Source: Undaria pinnatifida
Taxonomy: Eukaryota > Sar > Phaeophyceae > Laminariales > Alariaceae
DNA: 64,000 bases
Direction: 5' to 3'
Assembly (NCBI GenBank): GCA_012845835.1
Contig: JABAKD010000015.1
Span: 9,797,967 to 9,861,966, forward strand
In this document: positions 1-12,600 of the stretch, piece by piece
Layout: the number at the start of each line of letters is the position of its first letter
Numbering within the stretch: position 1 is the stretch's first letter
Position numbers and translations under genes: made by a program
The notes under the pieces: generated by a model
Database searches by the model: none
Told to the model about the DNA's origin: nothing
Seen by the model: the letters and a program-made list of their open reading frames with translations, nothing else

Positions 1-51
1 CGCCAGCTGTGAGTTCGACCACGTGAGCGTTTTTTTGTTTGGGTCACGGTC

Positions 52-355
52 ATTCAGCCCGGGGAGTTGTGTATGTTTCGGCGGCGGTACGCGAAAAAAA
101 AGGGGAAATTAACGCATTGTTCATAGCAACTCTTTTGCGAAACTCAAATATCGATTTCTCGATGTGTCCCCGTGCACGGGGCCTCTCTTAGCCGTTAATA
201 GGCCCACGTAGAGGCCGACATGCCGTTAGTACCTGTCACGGTGGATCGTGTTCGACCAGGGGAGCTGTGCGAAATTCTGGGGCGGCACGCGGAAAAAAGA
301 TAAAAGAAAGTCTCGTTAACAAGCGCCCTTTTCCGAAACTCAAGCAGCCATTCTA
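52..355. repeat. Two-unit degenerate repeat (~190 bp spacing)
   Basis: GGGGAGTTGTGTATGTTTCGG with GGCGGTACGCG near 60-95 corresponds to GGGGAGCTGTGCGAAATTCTG-type sequence with GGCGGCACGCG near 258-292. Both are followed by A-rich sequence and GCGAAACTC/CCGAAACTC. Nothing else is recognised to the left of exon 25. Confidence 0.5.
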
Positions 356-487
356 GATTAAAACAAATCGTAGGGACGCAAGGGTCTTATGCTCATACGA
401 CTACGGCTACACATAAAGTGAGTACACCCTCCCGTCCTAATGTAGTCCTTGTTCGAACATGGCATGCCCATGCTCAGCAGAACTGAC

Positions 488-644
488 CTTCCTCCTCAAA
501 GACTGGAGCTTGCGCCGTCTCGAGCTCAGCAGAGCAAGCCCGGGCCCAACAACGCCGTCTGAAACGCTCATCGCCTGCAGCAGCTGTTGCCGTTTTTCAA
601 ACAGGGGTTTCAACGCGAGGAGGGCCGCTTGGGGTCCGAACGAC
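488..644 (-). CDS. CABIN1: CABIN1-like exon 25 ([11 protein letters not shown] block; last exon inside the window)
   Basis: Encodes [18 protein letters not shown] and [13 protein letters not shown], matching the family's 'lFfEKRrqQlvsvW...ln.r.rKfdsLR.Ky'. The phase fits exon 24, although the family usually has a 'hYKalYrLA' segment between, so a short exon may be missing. The donor is GTCAGTTC, so the gene continues past the left edge. Confidence 0.75.
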
Positions 645-3600
645 CTTGGGGGGGCGGCAGGGGGCGGGAGGCGACGGGGCAGGAGATGGGGAGAGGGATA
701 AAGAGGGGGAGAGGGCGGGGGGCGACGGGGAAGGAGAGGGGGAGAGGGATTGAGAGGGGGAGGGGGGGGTGTACTCATTACCATGCCTTGCCGTAGTCTT
801 AAGACCATAGACCCTCGCATCCCTACATTTCCGGGACAGAAGGGGGCGGGGGCGGGGCGTGGGGTGTACTCATATCATGCACGGCCGTAGTATTTAGACC
901 ATAGACCTACAGCTGGTGGTGCCCCTTGATGTGCGCCCGCTATCCGCTATCTCACCTCTTTCTCCCCTGCGACATAACGCTCTGTGCGATGGAAACCCTG
1001 CGTGCGTCATCAGCGATGACAGTTCCCCGATGCAAGACATTCGCGATTGCAAAAATGGCCGTGTGCTGCCCTTTTTGTTTGGCGAGGCAGCTGCATTCGG
1101 GGGGGCGCGGAGGGGGGCGTGCGTGCGGTTCAAAGAAGGAAGAAGCCGGTGGGCGCACGAGTGGGTGGGTTTGTTCAACATGTCGTTCCTTGCCTCTTCT
1201 GGCGCACTAATGTTGTACAGCTGTACGAGAAAGTATCTAACAACCCCTTCCCCTCTTGTCAAAAGCGACCTGTTGTACCACATAACTTCCGCTCTAAAAG
1301 AACCCTGGTGAAAATCTCAGCGTGTTTAGTAGATTGTTTCTCTCGTGCCAAAAGAACCCTGTTGAAGCTACCAAAATATTTCTTCAATAACACCCGTCGA
1401 AAAAAAAAAACTCGACGGATGCAGCGAACTATTTCCCTATTTTCAAAAGCAAACCTGTTGAAACCAACTGAAACAAAACTACCTCATGATCTTCCTCTCT
1501 TGTCAATGAAACCCGTTACAAAAAAAAATCGGGCGTAGGATTAATAGACTACTTACGTCCCTCTTTTCAAACAGGCTGCTGAAAATCACCAAAAACGATT
1601 AATCGTTTTCAAAAAATCTGTTGAAATGCTCGCTGCGCACGTAGCAGACTGTTTTCCTTTCATGAATCTAACATATCACCCGTGTTACGATAGGAGTGTC
1701 GCTTTTTGGTCAAACCATTCCTGACCTAAGGGGACTCCTCGACTGAGGGGGCTACCAGTACCGAGGAGAGGGTAGCAACGGCAGAGGTGAAGGACAATGC
1801 ACACGAAAACATGGTTAGGGTGAGAGGGACTGGGCGTTCTGGCGTTTCGCCGGCGGGGGGAGCGGGGGGAGGTAGGCTGCACTCATGTCATGCATGGCCG
1901 TGCTGTTAAGACCATTGATCCTCCTCGCATCCCCGCAATGCCGGGATGGAGCAGGTTGGTTTTTAACCGACCAGCAAGACATCGCGTTGAGGTGAGAGGG
2001 GTGGGTTGGACGGAGCGTTCAGGCGTTTTGTGTGTGTGCGGGGGTGGGGGATGGCAGTAGCAATAGGGGCCGAATATGGTACATTCTAGAGGGAATTATT
2101 CATCAGGTTGCACCTCCATGTTTCTCAGACCTTCAAGGTTTTTTAGTCATGTTAAGCAGTTCCTTCATTGTCTCAGAAATATAGAAGTTACCCTCTATCG
2201 TGGAGCGCATCCTGTCGAGAATATAAACCAAACCTTTCAAAAGCGTCCAAGCAGTTCTCCAGCACCGCCAGCCTCCTTCTCCGTCCGTCACGCTCCACAC
2301 CCGCCTGGTCAGGCCCCTCCGCTTGGGCTCGGCCATCCACCATACGACAACCATCCCCGTTGCCCCCAGGCGGCGACGCGCTCGCAGAAGGGGGAACACC
2401 CACAACGATCTCCTCGTCAGTGTCCTCGCTTTCCTCCTCTTCTCGGAAGGAAAATGCCTCCAACATCTCAGATTTTTTAAGGAAGTCTTCCACGTCCCCA
2501 GAAAGCACCAATTCTGCACGAGCTGCGTGCAGGCAGCACAAGGCCTCCAGTTCATCTTCTAAGGGAACGTAGTCGGCCTAGCCCCGGGTTAGAACACCAA
2601 GGGGTAAAACGAAAGAGGGGGGCGGGAGGCGGGGGGGGGTGGGGGGTGATAATCGTATAATGCATGGCCGCAATCCGTAGGACCATAGACCCTCGCATCC
2701 CCACAATGTCGGGACGGAGCACGTCAGCTTTTCACGGACCAGGCGGGAAACGGGGTGTCGGGGGGTGTATTCATTTCTTGCGTGCCTCAGTCATTTGACC
2801 ACGGGGCACGCATCAATTTCGAAACGGAGCGCCGGGGGGAGGGAGAGGCGGCGAAAGGCGGGAGTACAGTCACAATGTGTGAACCTTGTATCATAATTAT
2901 TTGGCAGAAGCGTGTGCAAACATGCGACTAAGAGTGTACACATGCAAAAGTTGACATCCTCAAGCATGAAGGAAACCTACGCAGAGGTCACTTACCCCTT
3001 TTACTCCTAAGAAAAAAACAATTGTTGCAAACATGGGACAGATCACCGATCCATACTTGATCTAGATCCTTCGGGCAAGATCTGCATGGTCTAGATCATG
3101 CTGCCGAGTGGGAGCCGTACGATTTGCATGATCTAGCACATGCTTCCACGGTTGGACCTGTACACTCTAGGTACAGATCCTGCACAACGTCTCAAAAACG
3201 GTAGATGCATGGTCTACTATGTAGACGACCTACTGTAGATCGTGATCGACACGAGGCGTGTAATGTTTCACCTTGGCCAGCCGCAGAGCCTGCGCGAAGT
3301 TCTCCAACACCACGCGCGGTTCCTTGCCCAGCTGCGCGCACAGCGTCCCCATCACGTACGGCACCTGCCAGCGAAACACATCATCATCATCCTCATCCTC
3401 GTCCTCCAACCCTCCATCTCCTCCACCCCCACCACCACCACCGGTAGTGCGCGACAATTCAACCTTCCTCTTCTTCTTAGCCCTATCCTGTCCTTCCTCT
3501 TTCTCTTCTCCCCCTCGCCCGTCTCCAGGGGCGTTGGAGGTAGCACCGGCGGCGGAGCCAGGGGAATCCGACAACCCCTTGGTTGACGGCGAACCTCCAC

Positions 3601-6600
3601 GATGGCGCCGGACACTCGAGGACGGGCGAGGAGAAGCCGTAGACGGGGAACCCCCCGTTTCGCGAAGGTGCTGCGCCCTCTCTAGCAGCTCCAGGGATGA
3701 TTCCATGAGACGTCGACCTCCGCCGACTTCAAGCCCAGCAGGGGACAACCCCAGGGATAACTCCGCATGACGCCGACCCCTGCTGAGTTCGAGTCCAGAG
3801 GGGGTTGGAGGGAGACTCACATGGGTGTTGGTGTTGATGTTGGCGGAGGCGATGTTGGTGGTAATGGTGGTGGCGGTGTTGGTATTGGTGTTGGTGTTGG
3901 TGGTGGCCGTAATGGTGGTAGGGTCGTCGTCCTCGAAGCCGGGCCACACGTCGCGGGCTAGCATAAATTTTACGAAGGCTTCCTCCTGCCGCGAGGTATG
4001 GAGGTTGCATGGTGACCATCGTACGCCGCCGTCGCGGTTATCGCCCAGCATGGGGAGGTACACGCAATAAAGCAGGCAGCGAAGCGCGGTCGAAGGGAAG
4101 GTCACAACAAAACAAATTATTGCAACTTTGAGGTGCTTTGTGAAAAAAGACGAAAAAGGTGCTTAGACAGTCCCTACTTTGAGCAGATCTGTCACGAAAA
4201 TTGCAGATCTGTCACGAAAATTGGAGTTTCTTAGGTAGTCTGAGCTTTTCTGAGGTAAGACTGAAAAACACCGCAGTGTTGTAATCACACGAGCTTATCA
4301 GAATAACCTAGACCATGGTCGCAAACCAGGCTTGAATAAAAAACTGTCCGATCGCGAGTGAAGGGGGCGACAAGGTAGGCGCTCAAGTGGTTGTCACTTT
4401 CAGGCGCCTTAAGGCAAGCTGGGCACGAAAAAGGCAGGTGCCTAGCTGGGTACGCCCGACTTTGAGGTGCTTTGAGGTAAGTTGGGCGTGGAATACGTAC
4501 GCCGCAAAACTTTGCTGCTGTTCTCACATGGACCTCATCGCCTTTATCTACTCCGCGGTCGCAAGACAGGCTACAATACAATCTGAAGTAGAAGGCATTG
4601 CGTATCGAGAACCGGATGATGCTTCGCTTGCATTTCAAGCCCATTCTACCCTGGACTGTTGTGTGATACAAACCGGCTTTTTTGTGATCTGCGGATGCCG
4701 TGCCGGATGCGTATCACAAACGAAGTGACCGCAACCAACAGTAGTGGCTGGCATCTCGGGGTGCAGCAGCGTAAACGATCTGACCCACGGGCAAATTAAA
4801 TACAAGCTAAGAAGTGACGGTAACAGCAGCCGGCATCTTGAGGTGCAGACAGTACGTCTCGTGCGAGCAAATGGGCCACAAACAAAGCAACCGTAATCAA
4901 CAGCAGCCGGCATCTCGAGGTGCGGCCGCTTACACGTTTCGGCACATCAGCCAACTGACACACAAATGAAGAAACGGCCAACATCAACAGCAGGCGGCAT
5001 GTTGAGGTGCAGTCGCTGAATTATTTTGGGGACGCAAGAGGGAAACATATGACAACAAAAATGACGATTGCAAGCATCAGCCGCGCGAACCAATGCTGGC
5101 TGCTTACGAAAGGGGAAGATACATTTCATGTCGGACAACAGCGCACGGAGTTGTGCGATTCGCGCGTAGCATGAACCGTCATATGCTAGCAGGAATCACC
5201 ATATGCTGCACGCTCGCATCACGATGGTAAGACGCTTGTCCTTAGTTTTATCGCTGGTAATGTCCCAACAGGGCTAAACGTGTTGATGTGTACCTCACAG
5301 CACATGGCCAGATCCTTCGCCGCAGCTTCGCACTGACTGACACCCCCGTCGGCTTCCTCGCCTCCCTCCCTTCTTCCGCCTCTCGGCCCTAGTGTCGCGC
5401 GCTCCCGTGCTAAAGCGTGCTCCGCCAATGCCTTCCAAGCAGCGAAACTTCTCTCGGCCAACCCGGCTGCTGCGGCGAGGGATGCGTGGCCAAGACACGC
5501 AATCCACTCCTGGTGGAAAACGAATACGAAAAAAGAACAGGGAACGAAATAGAAATAAAAATAAAAAACGATCACAGAAAAAGGAAGGAAGGAAACGATT
5601 AAGGAAAGGAAACGAAAAAGAGAGAAAAAAAAAAGGTGACTTGACAGCAGCTTCGATCGAATGGTTGATAGTCGACAATACAACACCTGTCCCCAAGAAA
5701 ACAACCAGGCGTACAACGCATCGCAGCTAGGGCTTTGAGCTGGTGGGACTGGACCACTGGTTATCAGTCAGATTGCAGAGTGACATGCAACTAACCGATC
5801 AAGCCTTCAAAACTAAACACCAATACCTCGGCCCACAAACGCGCCAATCAGATGCAAAGGCGCATGAACTCCGCCCAAGTTCCGCACGCGTCTCACCTTG
5901 ATACAAAGCCAACTATTAACTACAGTGTATGACTTGCTTTTTTGGTACAGTCAGTCAACTACCAGCCCTCATCGCAGCGGCTCCGCCACCCTATTCACCC
6001 ACCCGCTAAAAGGCATTCACCCTTGTAGAATGCACCGTTCTTGGGGACAAGCCGCGTGGAATCATACCCGGAACTTGGATTAGACGTGTGTCACGATGGG
6101 GGCACATTACCTCTTTTCGGCACTGTACCTCTTTTCAGCACAGTACCTCTTTTCGGTCAAAGCTCTTCCGACCGACAAGTCATGAGGCGGTACGGGTTGC
6201 AGTTTTTGGGTTAACTACGTAATGTTTCCGCCCTTCTGATTGGCTGCGCTCCCCGAGTGATGAACTAGCGGTTATTCTGACACCTTTACGAGACACTTTG
6301 TTTTAGGGCTAGCGCGTAGAAGTGGTGGTCGCACTGCGCGAGCGAATGCCGTCGAAGTCATGCAAAGGGCGAGATTTTGAACTCCTCATGTTAGGAGCTC
6401 AGAAAATTCTTAGAATATGCTGCACCCCTACTCTGACGGAGAACTTCATCTTAAGACTGCAGAACTGCCGAATATCGCTGGGGTGCCATTTGTGTTTTAC
6501 AAGTAAGTCATAAAAATATTTCAAATACGTCAGCTAGCTGTGAATTTTGATCAATTTAATGGTCGATCCTCCTCATCTTTGCAAGCTGCGTGATACTCCG

Positions 6601-9600
6601 GCCGCGCGTTGTCACAGGTGTAGCCATTCCTCTTTGAAGGTGCAGACCACTGGATTGCCCTAGATGCTGCCAGAGCTTTACTATATTCTTTATTGCATAA
6701 CTAGGCCATGGGATTCAGCTTTTTTTTTTTCTCAAACTCGGGTTTTTGGTGGAGGCAAATAACTCGTCAAGTGAGGAGCCGCGGGAAAAAATGGTGCACC
6801 CGCTACGGTAGCATGGGTCATCATTGCTGCAGAAATAAAAGGGTCACACTCCTTACCTCCTGTGAAGCACTCCCTTCAGAAATGCGGGTAGCCATTGCTT
6901 CTATGGCCGACGCCTCCGCGGCTGTCCGCGCCTCACACACACTCACACGGCGCAGCCCTGCGGCAATAGCGGCAACCCTGCTACCTCCACCGCCACCGCC
7001 GCCACCACCTGCACCGCCGCCGCCACTATCTCCTTTCCTAGCCGCCTTAGCATCGAGCGCTGTTCCTCGAAAGAACGGGGCAAGGTCAGGTCCTGGGGTG
7101 CCCCTAAGACCGAACACGGACCGCGATTTCTGTCCATCCCTCCACCTCAGCCGCTTCGCTCGCTTCCATACCCCGCCCCCCATTTCGCGGGTGTCGACTA
7201 TCGCGGAGCTGAGGAGGCGTCGTTTTCCAAGAACGCTACGGGTTTGGTCCAAGCCGGGACCCTCGGAGGGCAACCCAGATGCAGGCTCCGCGTTGAAGGA
7301 GAAAGCGGTAGGTGTACTAAGGCCTGCGTCACGCTTGGTACCGTCCCCGGGAGTAGAATATGATGGTGTGGAAAGCTCGCTTGCAGAACCTTCGTTTTCT
7401 GTGCGCGGGCTACAATTTTCGTCGGTGGTGCGGGTGTGGGTGGTCGTAGGATTTGTCGCATGGACTTCACGCGCCTCTCCTGCGGCCACTGCGTCTTGTA
7501 CCGCCAAAGTCGTCTCAGACGTGGCGGGTTGGTGGGACGCCCCAGACACGAGCGGAGCGGTTTTCTTGTCGTTATTGCTGTTGTTGGTGTCCTTGGTGTT
7601 GTCGGTGTTGATGTTGTTGCAGCTGCTGCTGTCGTTGTTGTTGTTCGTCGGAAGACTCCCAGCAGGAGCGTGGGCAATAACACGACTGTCCGACGTCTCC
7701 ACACCGCCAGCTGCTCGGCTCAACCCCCCCGCGTTCAAAGCGCGTGCTTCGTCTGTATTCATCGCCGTCACCACGTGGCCGGCGTCCGACACATTTTTGG
7801 TGACATCACAAGAACCGGCTCTATCACCGCCCCCGCTTTCACCGCTACCCCGAGAGCCGCCACCGCGAGCCGCGGTGTTTACATCGGCAGCGGCCGTGCC
7901 ATCCGTCCCCGCCACATCCATCACGTCAGCGGTCGCGGCAACTTGCGGAGCAGCAGCAGGAGCAGCAGACGCCGCGTGTTGAATCGCCTCTGCTCTGGCC
8001 GCAGCGTCTTTATCCAGCCCAGACGGAGTGCCTGCTCCGTGTGCACCCTCGTCCGCCGCAGTCTCAGCTCCAGCAGTAGCGGTGAGGGGGACACTCAGGC
8101 GATGGCATTGTGGAGGAAATGCATCAAGGTATATGGCAGCCAATCGGCAGGCACACTTGTGGCAGGAAGGAGGAAGGGGGAGGGGGGGGGAGGGGGGTAC
8201 TCATTATTTTGCGTGGCTGTAGTCTCAAGTGTGGGAAAAGTGGACGGGCGTCGAGGTGGGGTGTAACCCTTGTACTACTGCACAAATAATTCCCGTCTAA
8301 TTCCAAGTAGATTATCCCTAAAAAAATGGGTGTGGACCCCCTAGCTCCCACCGAGAAGCCCACCGGAGACACTGCCTCCTTCACCGCAGCCATGCCCGCT
8401 GGCATTGACCGTACCTGGGAGAACAGCACGCAGACTGTTACTGCCAGCTGACGCGTCATCTCCATGAGTGGATGGACTATCTCGTCGGTGTGCCCAGCAT
8501 CGTCTATTCTCACCGGTGTAAAGGGGTTTTCTAGCTCCAAGTTATTTGGCCCTAAAACATCGGGGTAGTCCTAAATGGGTTAAACGTACAACACAATTCT
8601 GCGTGCGAAAAAATCTCACCGTCAATATCGCGGCATTTATTCCGTTTAGGACCCCAAAAAGACGCGATACAAGTTATTATGATGCGCGACCCGATCAACC
8701 GCCTACAGCAGTGTGGATGCGCGGCAGTACGAGTAGTATCCATGCTGCGCGTGTCGGTGCAAATCTTTGGGTTGTCTTCCGGCATGCAAAACGTAACCAT
8801 CCCCTAGCCCAGCAGCCCGAGTTGCTTCGTGTTATGCTTTCATCGTATATATTGTTCCGTTAACTTTCCCTCTGAAGTTCGAAGGCTGGTATAACCCCAG
8901 TAGACCCCCATCACGCTCTTGGAGACAAACTACTTCGAAATTGTAAAGGCATTTCACTTCTCGCGGATCACCCCGATCCGACCTGCGAAAATTGAAAACC
9001 GCCTGATCTGGTCCGACCCAGCCCGATCCGACCCGACCCGACCCGACCCGACCCGACCCGACCCGACCCGACCCGACCCGATTCGACCCGTTAGTTTTTG
9101 AAAACCTGCTGACCCGATCCGTGGGCCGGATCATGGCCCGTGAAAAGCGCTGGAAAATACTACGGTATCCTCTTTAAGAACGCCACCCACGGCATCCCGC
9201 GTCAACGAACGTTTTGCTGTCCCTTCTCGGACACTCGCTGAGGCTCACGAGACATGGCTACCATTGACATACAGAGGACGTCGATGCAGCAAATGACGCA
9301 AAGGACACCCTTCGGCAGAAAAAGTCGTGTGTGATTAAATGCAGTTATACAAAGCTTTTTGAACACCTTCCACCAGCCGCAGCCGAAGAGTTCTACCAGT
9401 TGGATCGATGGTGTACTACGAGCGAAGCGACGACGACGCCAAAAACAGGGACTCCTTTCCACCCTCGCATGCCCTATTTGTCCATTTCCTGCCCGGTACA
9501 GCGCCGGTGACATCTTTGACACGGCTACAACCCACTTCTTACGCCCTGTACACTACCGGGTTTGTTGCCTGGAAAATTAACCTCTCTATCTAGTCCCAAC

Positions 9601-12600
9601 TGCCATGCACATTGACATGTATGAGGCAGCAGTGGATCGAAGTTGGTTTGCTTACTTTCACACGCCAGTACTGGCATGGTGGGCGGGACGGACTTCGGGC
9701 CATGGCTAGACGCAAGCCCATACGATCGTGGTGGTGGAGGCGGTGGGGGTGGTGGTGGTGGCAGGGGGAGGGGTGGGGTTGGGGGCCAAAAAAAGTCACA
9801 TGATGTGTGAATATTTGTTACTACTAGCACAGCGGCATGAGTACAGCAGCACAGCAGTATGTACCAGCAAGGTTGGGCTGGGTTGGGTTGGGCTGGGTTA
9901 GGTTGACAGTTTCAAGTACCCACCAGCGCGAGTTCCTAGCGAGGGCTTCAGCATGTTTTACCTGAGCGAGGCCTTTCCAAGACGACATGCGATCCGGGCG
10001 AAAGCGCAGGTCCAGAGTACGCCACTGTATGCCTTGCATCAGAAGTGCCTCGGTGTCAGACACTACCGTAAAAAATAAGCCCCACAAAGCGACGTGTGGG
10101 GAGGGCGGGGGCGGGGTGCTCACGTTAGGATATGCTGATATCTGGTCGGACATTTTGTGCCCATGGAGGGGCGAGAGGGGCGAGGAGATCCTGCGTAGAT
10201 TGGGAATGGTAGCGCCTACAGCCGACGAGTACGGCGCTGGCAAACCAAAGGGCTTCAACGAGGAGTAACGGGGGAATCGATGGGATATATGAAGCATTGC
10301 TGGGATTCCCAGCGAAGTAGGCGACAAAAAAATACTGGGCTTTCGGGATTGACCAACACGCAAAAATACACACAGTGAAAATTACCCTAGAGAGGTACAA
10401 GACTCAAAATGGCCGGGCCTCTCTGGAGTCCGGATGATAAAAAAAAACATGAAGGACCCTATCTACGGGGCCGTATCTGCGGCGTTAATTTTGACATCGA
10501 AGCAGAAAAGGCGAGTCCAAGTTTTCCCACATTACATCCCGCGAGGTGACCCTGACCCGTGAGATTTAACAACCTCCTGACCCGACACGACCAGACCCGA
10601 ACCGTGCGCCTCAAACACCTCCCGAGCCGGCCCGACACGACCAAACCCGAACCGTGCGCCTCAAACACCTCCCGACCCGGCCCGGCCCGACCAGACCCGA
10701 ACCGTGAGCCTCAAACACCTCCCGACCCGGCCCGACACGACCAGACCCGAAACGTGCGCCTCAAACACCTCCCGACCCGGCCCGACTCGCGAAGTATTCC
10801 GGGTCGGGTCATGGCCCGTGACAAGCCCTGCTTTATACCTTCGTCCATGGACTTCGTCGTGCGTGACTTGAACCCGGATGGCACCCCCTTAGCCTCCGAC
10901 AAATTCCGGTAGAGACCAAGGTATACGGGCAAAAGGGGGTCTGTCTCGGAGTCCATGGGGCGATTTTTCCCGCCCCCAAGTCGCGCCAAAGCGTGCCTTT
11001 CGTGCAACCCATCCAGCACCGTCTTGCGCCCACTCTCGTATACCCCCTCCTCCCCCTCCTTCTTCTCCCCCCCTTTCCGCGTACTTTCATTCCCCGCCGG
11101 CGAAGAAGAAGTGCTGTTATCAACGCCCGCAGTGCCCCGAACCTCTGCATCGCGGCCTTTCATCGACGATGGCCCTGAAATGCCTCTTCCGGGCTCGCCG
11201 CCCATGCTTCTCTGTCCTCCTCCACCGCTGTCGGCCGGCGCAAAACACGAAACCCCGGGCCCTTCTTTTCCTTCTTCGCCCCGCCCTGTGTAGTGGCTGC
11301 CCATCGTACATAGCGAATCTTCTTCATACAACCCGAGCGCCTCTTCGAGTGATATCGTATCCGTTTCGGGTACAAGAGGCAACGCGCGCGGTGGTCGCGA
11401 ACCTCCGCTACCGTCACTGCCACCGCCATTGCCACCACTTCCGCCATCCTCACCACCACCACCACCACTACCCCCCCCCCCACCACCACCGCTGCCGCTG
11501 CAGGTGCCCCCCCCGCCTTTCTTGTGTCGATTGTCCTCTCCCTGTTCAGTGCCCGCCGCCGCCGCCGTCGCCATTTCCGCCGACCACTCTAAAAACAGAT
11601 GATTTTCTACCGTGGTGGAGAATCGTGTTGGGGGGGGGGACGAAAACGCCTCGTGCGCAATTACGCTTTCCAGGAGTCGGAGCGCGTGAGACCGGCGAAG
11701 GTCGGGCAGACGACTTTCCCAGCAGACGTAGAGGGCGTGTGCCTCGAGGGCTGTCGAGGGAGGTCGCGGCGGCGTCAAGCAGCGATGATCCTGCCCCCAG
11801 AAACGGAATCAATCGTCCGGTCGGTTGAGATGTTTTAATAAATGAATAACAAGACGCTGCCGCAAGTGGGACGCTAGCAAGTTAGTTGCGATTTTCCATA
11901 AACAAAGTGAAAACACGATGTCGCAAGGGGAGTAATGGTGAATTAGTTGGTGAATTCGTTGCACACGTGAGACGGACACTGGATGTGCCGATGATGATGG
12001 GTAGAAATAACGGTTTAATGCGAACACAACACACGGTGGAAGGGAGCGCGGAATTGTAGCCCAAGGGTAAGGCGATCACAAGGACATTGCAAGTGCAAAA
12101 AGGAACAGAGCTTCCAGCAAGCGATGCTTGCCCGCCTGCCTGGGCGCTTTAGTCTATGAGCGGTGATGCACGAGTCGGTATGTGACAGACAGCTGCAACA
12201 GAGCGAAATTCCAGCCTCCACGGAAATGCCAAGCAATCTGCACAGAGACCGACTGCCTATTCTGAATCATGATTTCCTAGGTGTTTAGGAAATTGATATC
12301 GTGTTGAATGCATCCCGGTTCTCGATTCTGAATCGAGATCGAGATCGAACAATCAAGTATCGCCAGTGTTTCCGACACAACTCATTGCACCCTCCCCTCA
12401 CCGCTTTCCCTCGCCTCTTTCTCTCACTCACCGCACAAGCGATCATAGCGATGTCGTACAGGCATGCCTGGCACTGCGCCACCGCACGAAGGACGCGTTC
12501 CCCCAGCCTTTCGGTTCGTTTTCGTTTCACTCGTCTCTTCTTGCCGCCACTGTAGGTAACGTCGACGACACTGCTAGCCGCAACACTACCACCACCACCA

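Noticed and set aside
1165-1230. Possible small exon ([17 protein letters not shown] on the minus strand) between CABIN1-like exons 24 and 25
   Set aside because: It resembles the expected 'LYrLA...A...L' segment only loosely and I found no donor with the right phase.
8330-8540. Minus-strand stretch reading [19 protein letters not shown] and [14 protein letters not shown], a possible extra exon between CABIN1-like exons 20 and 21
   Set aside because: Phases already fit without it and the sequence matches no family block. I could not choose edges.
9370-9520. Minus-strand frame with [15 protein letters not shown] and [10 protein letters not shown]
   Set aside because: No family match and no fitting splice phases. 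It is probably intron.
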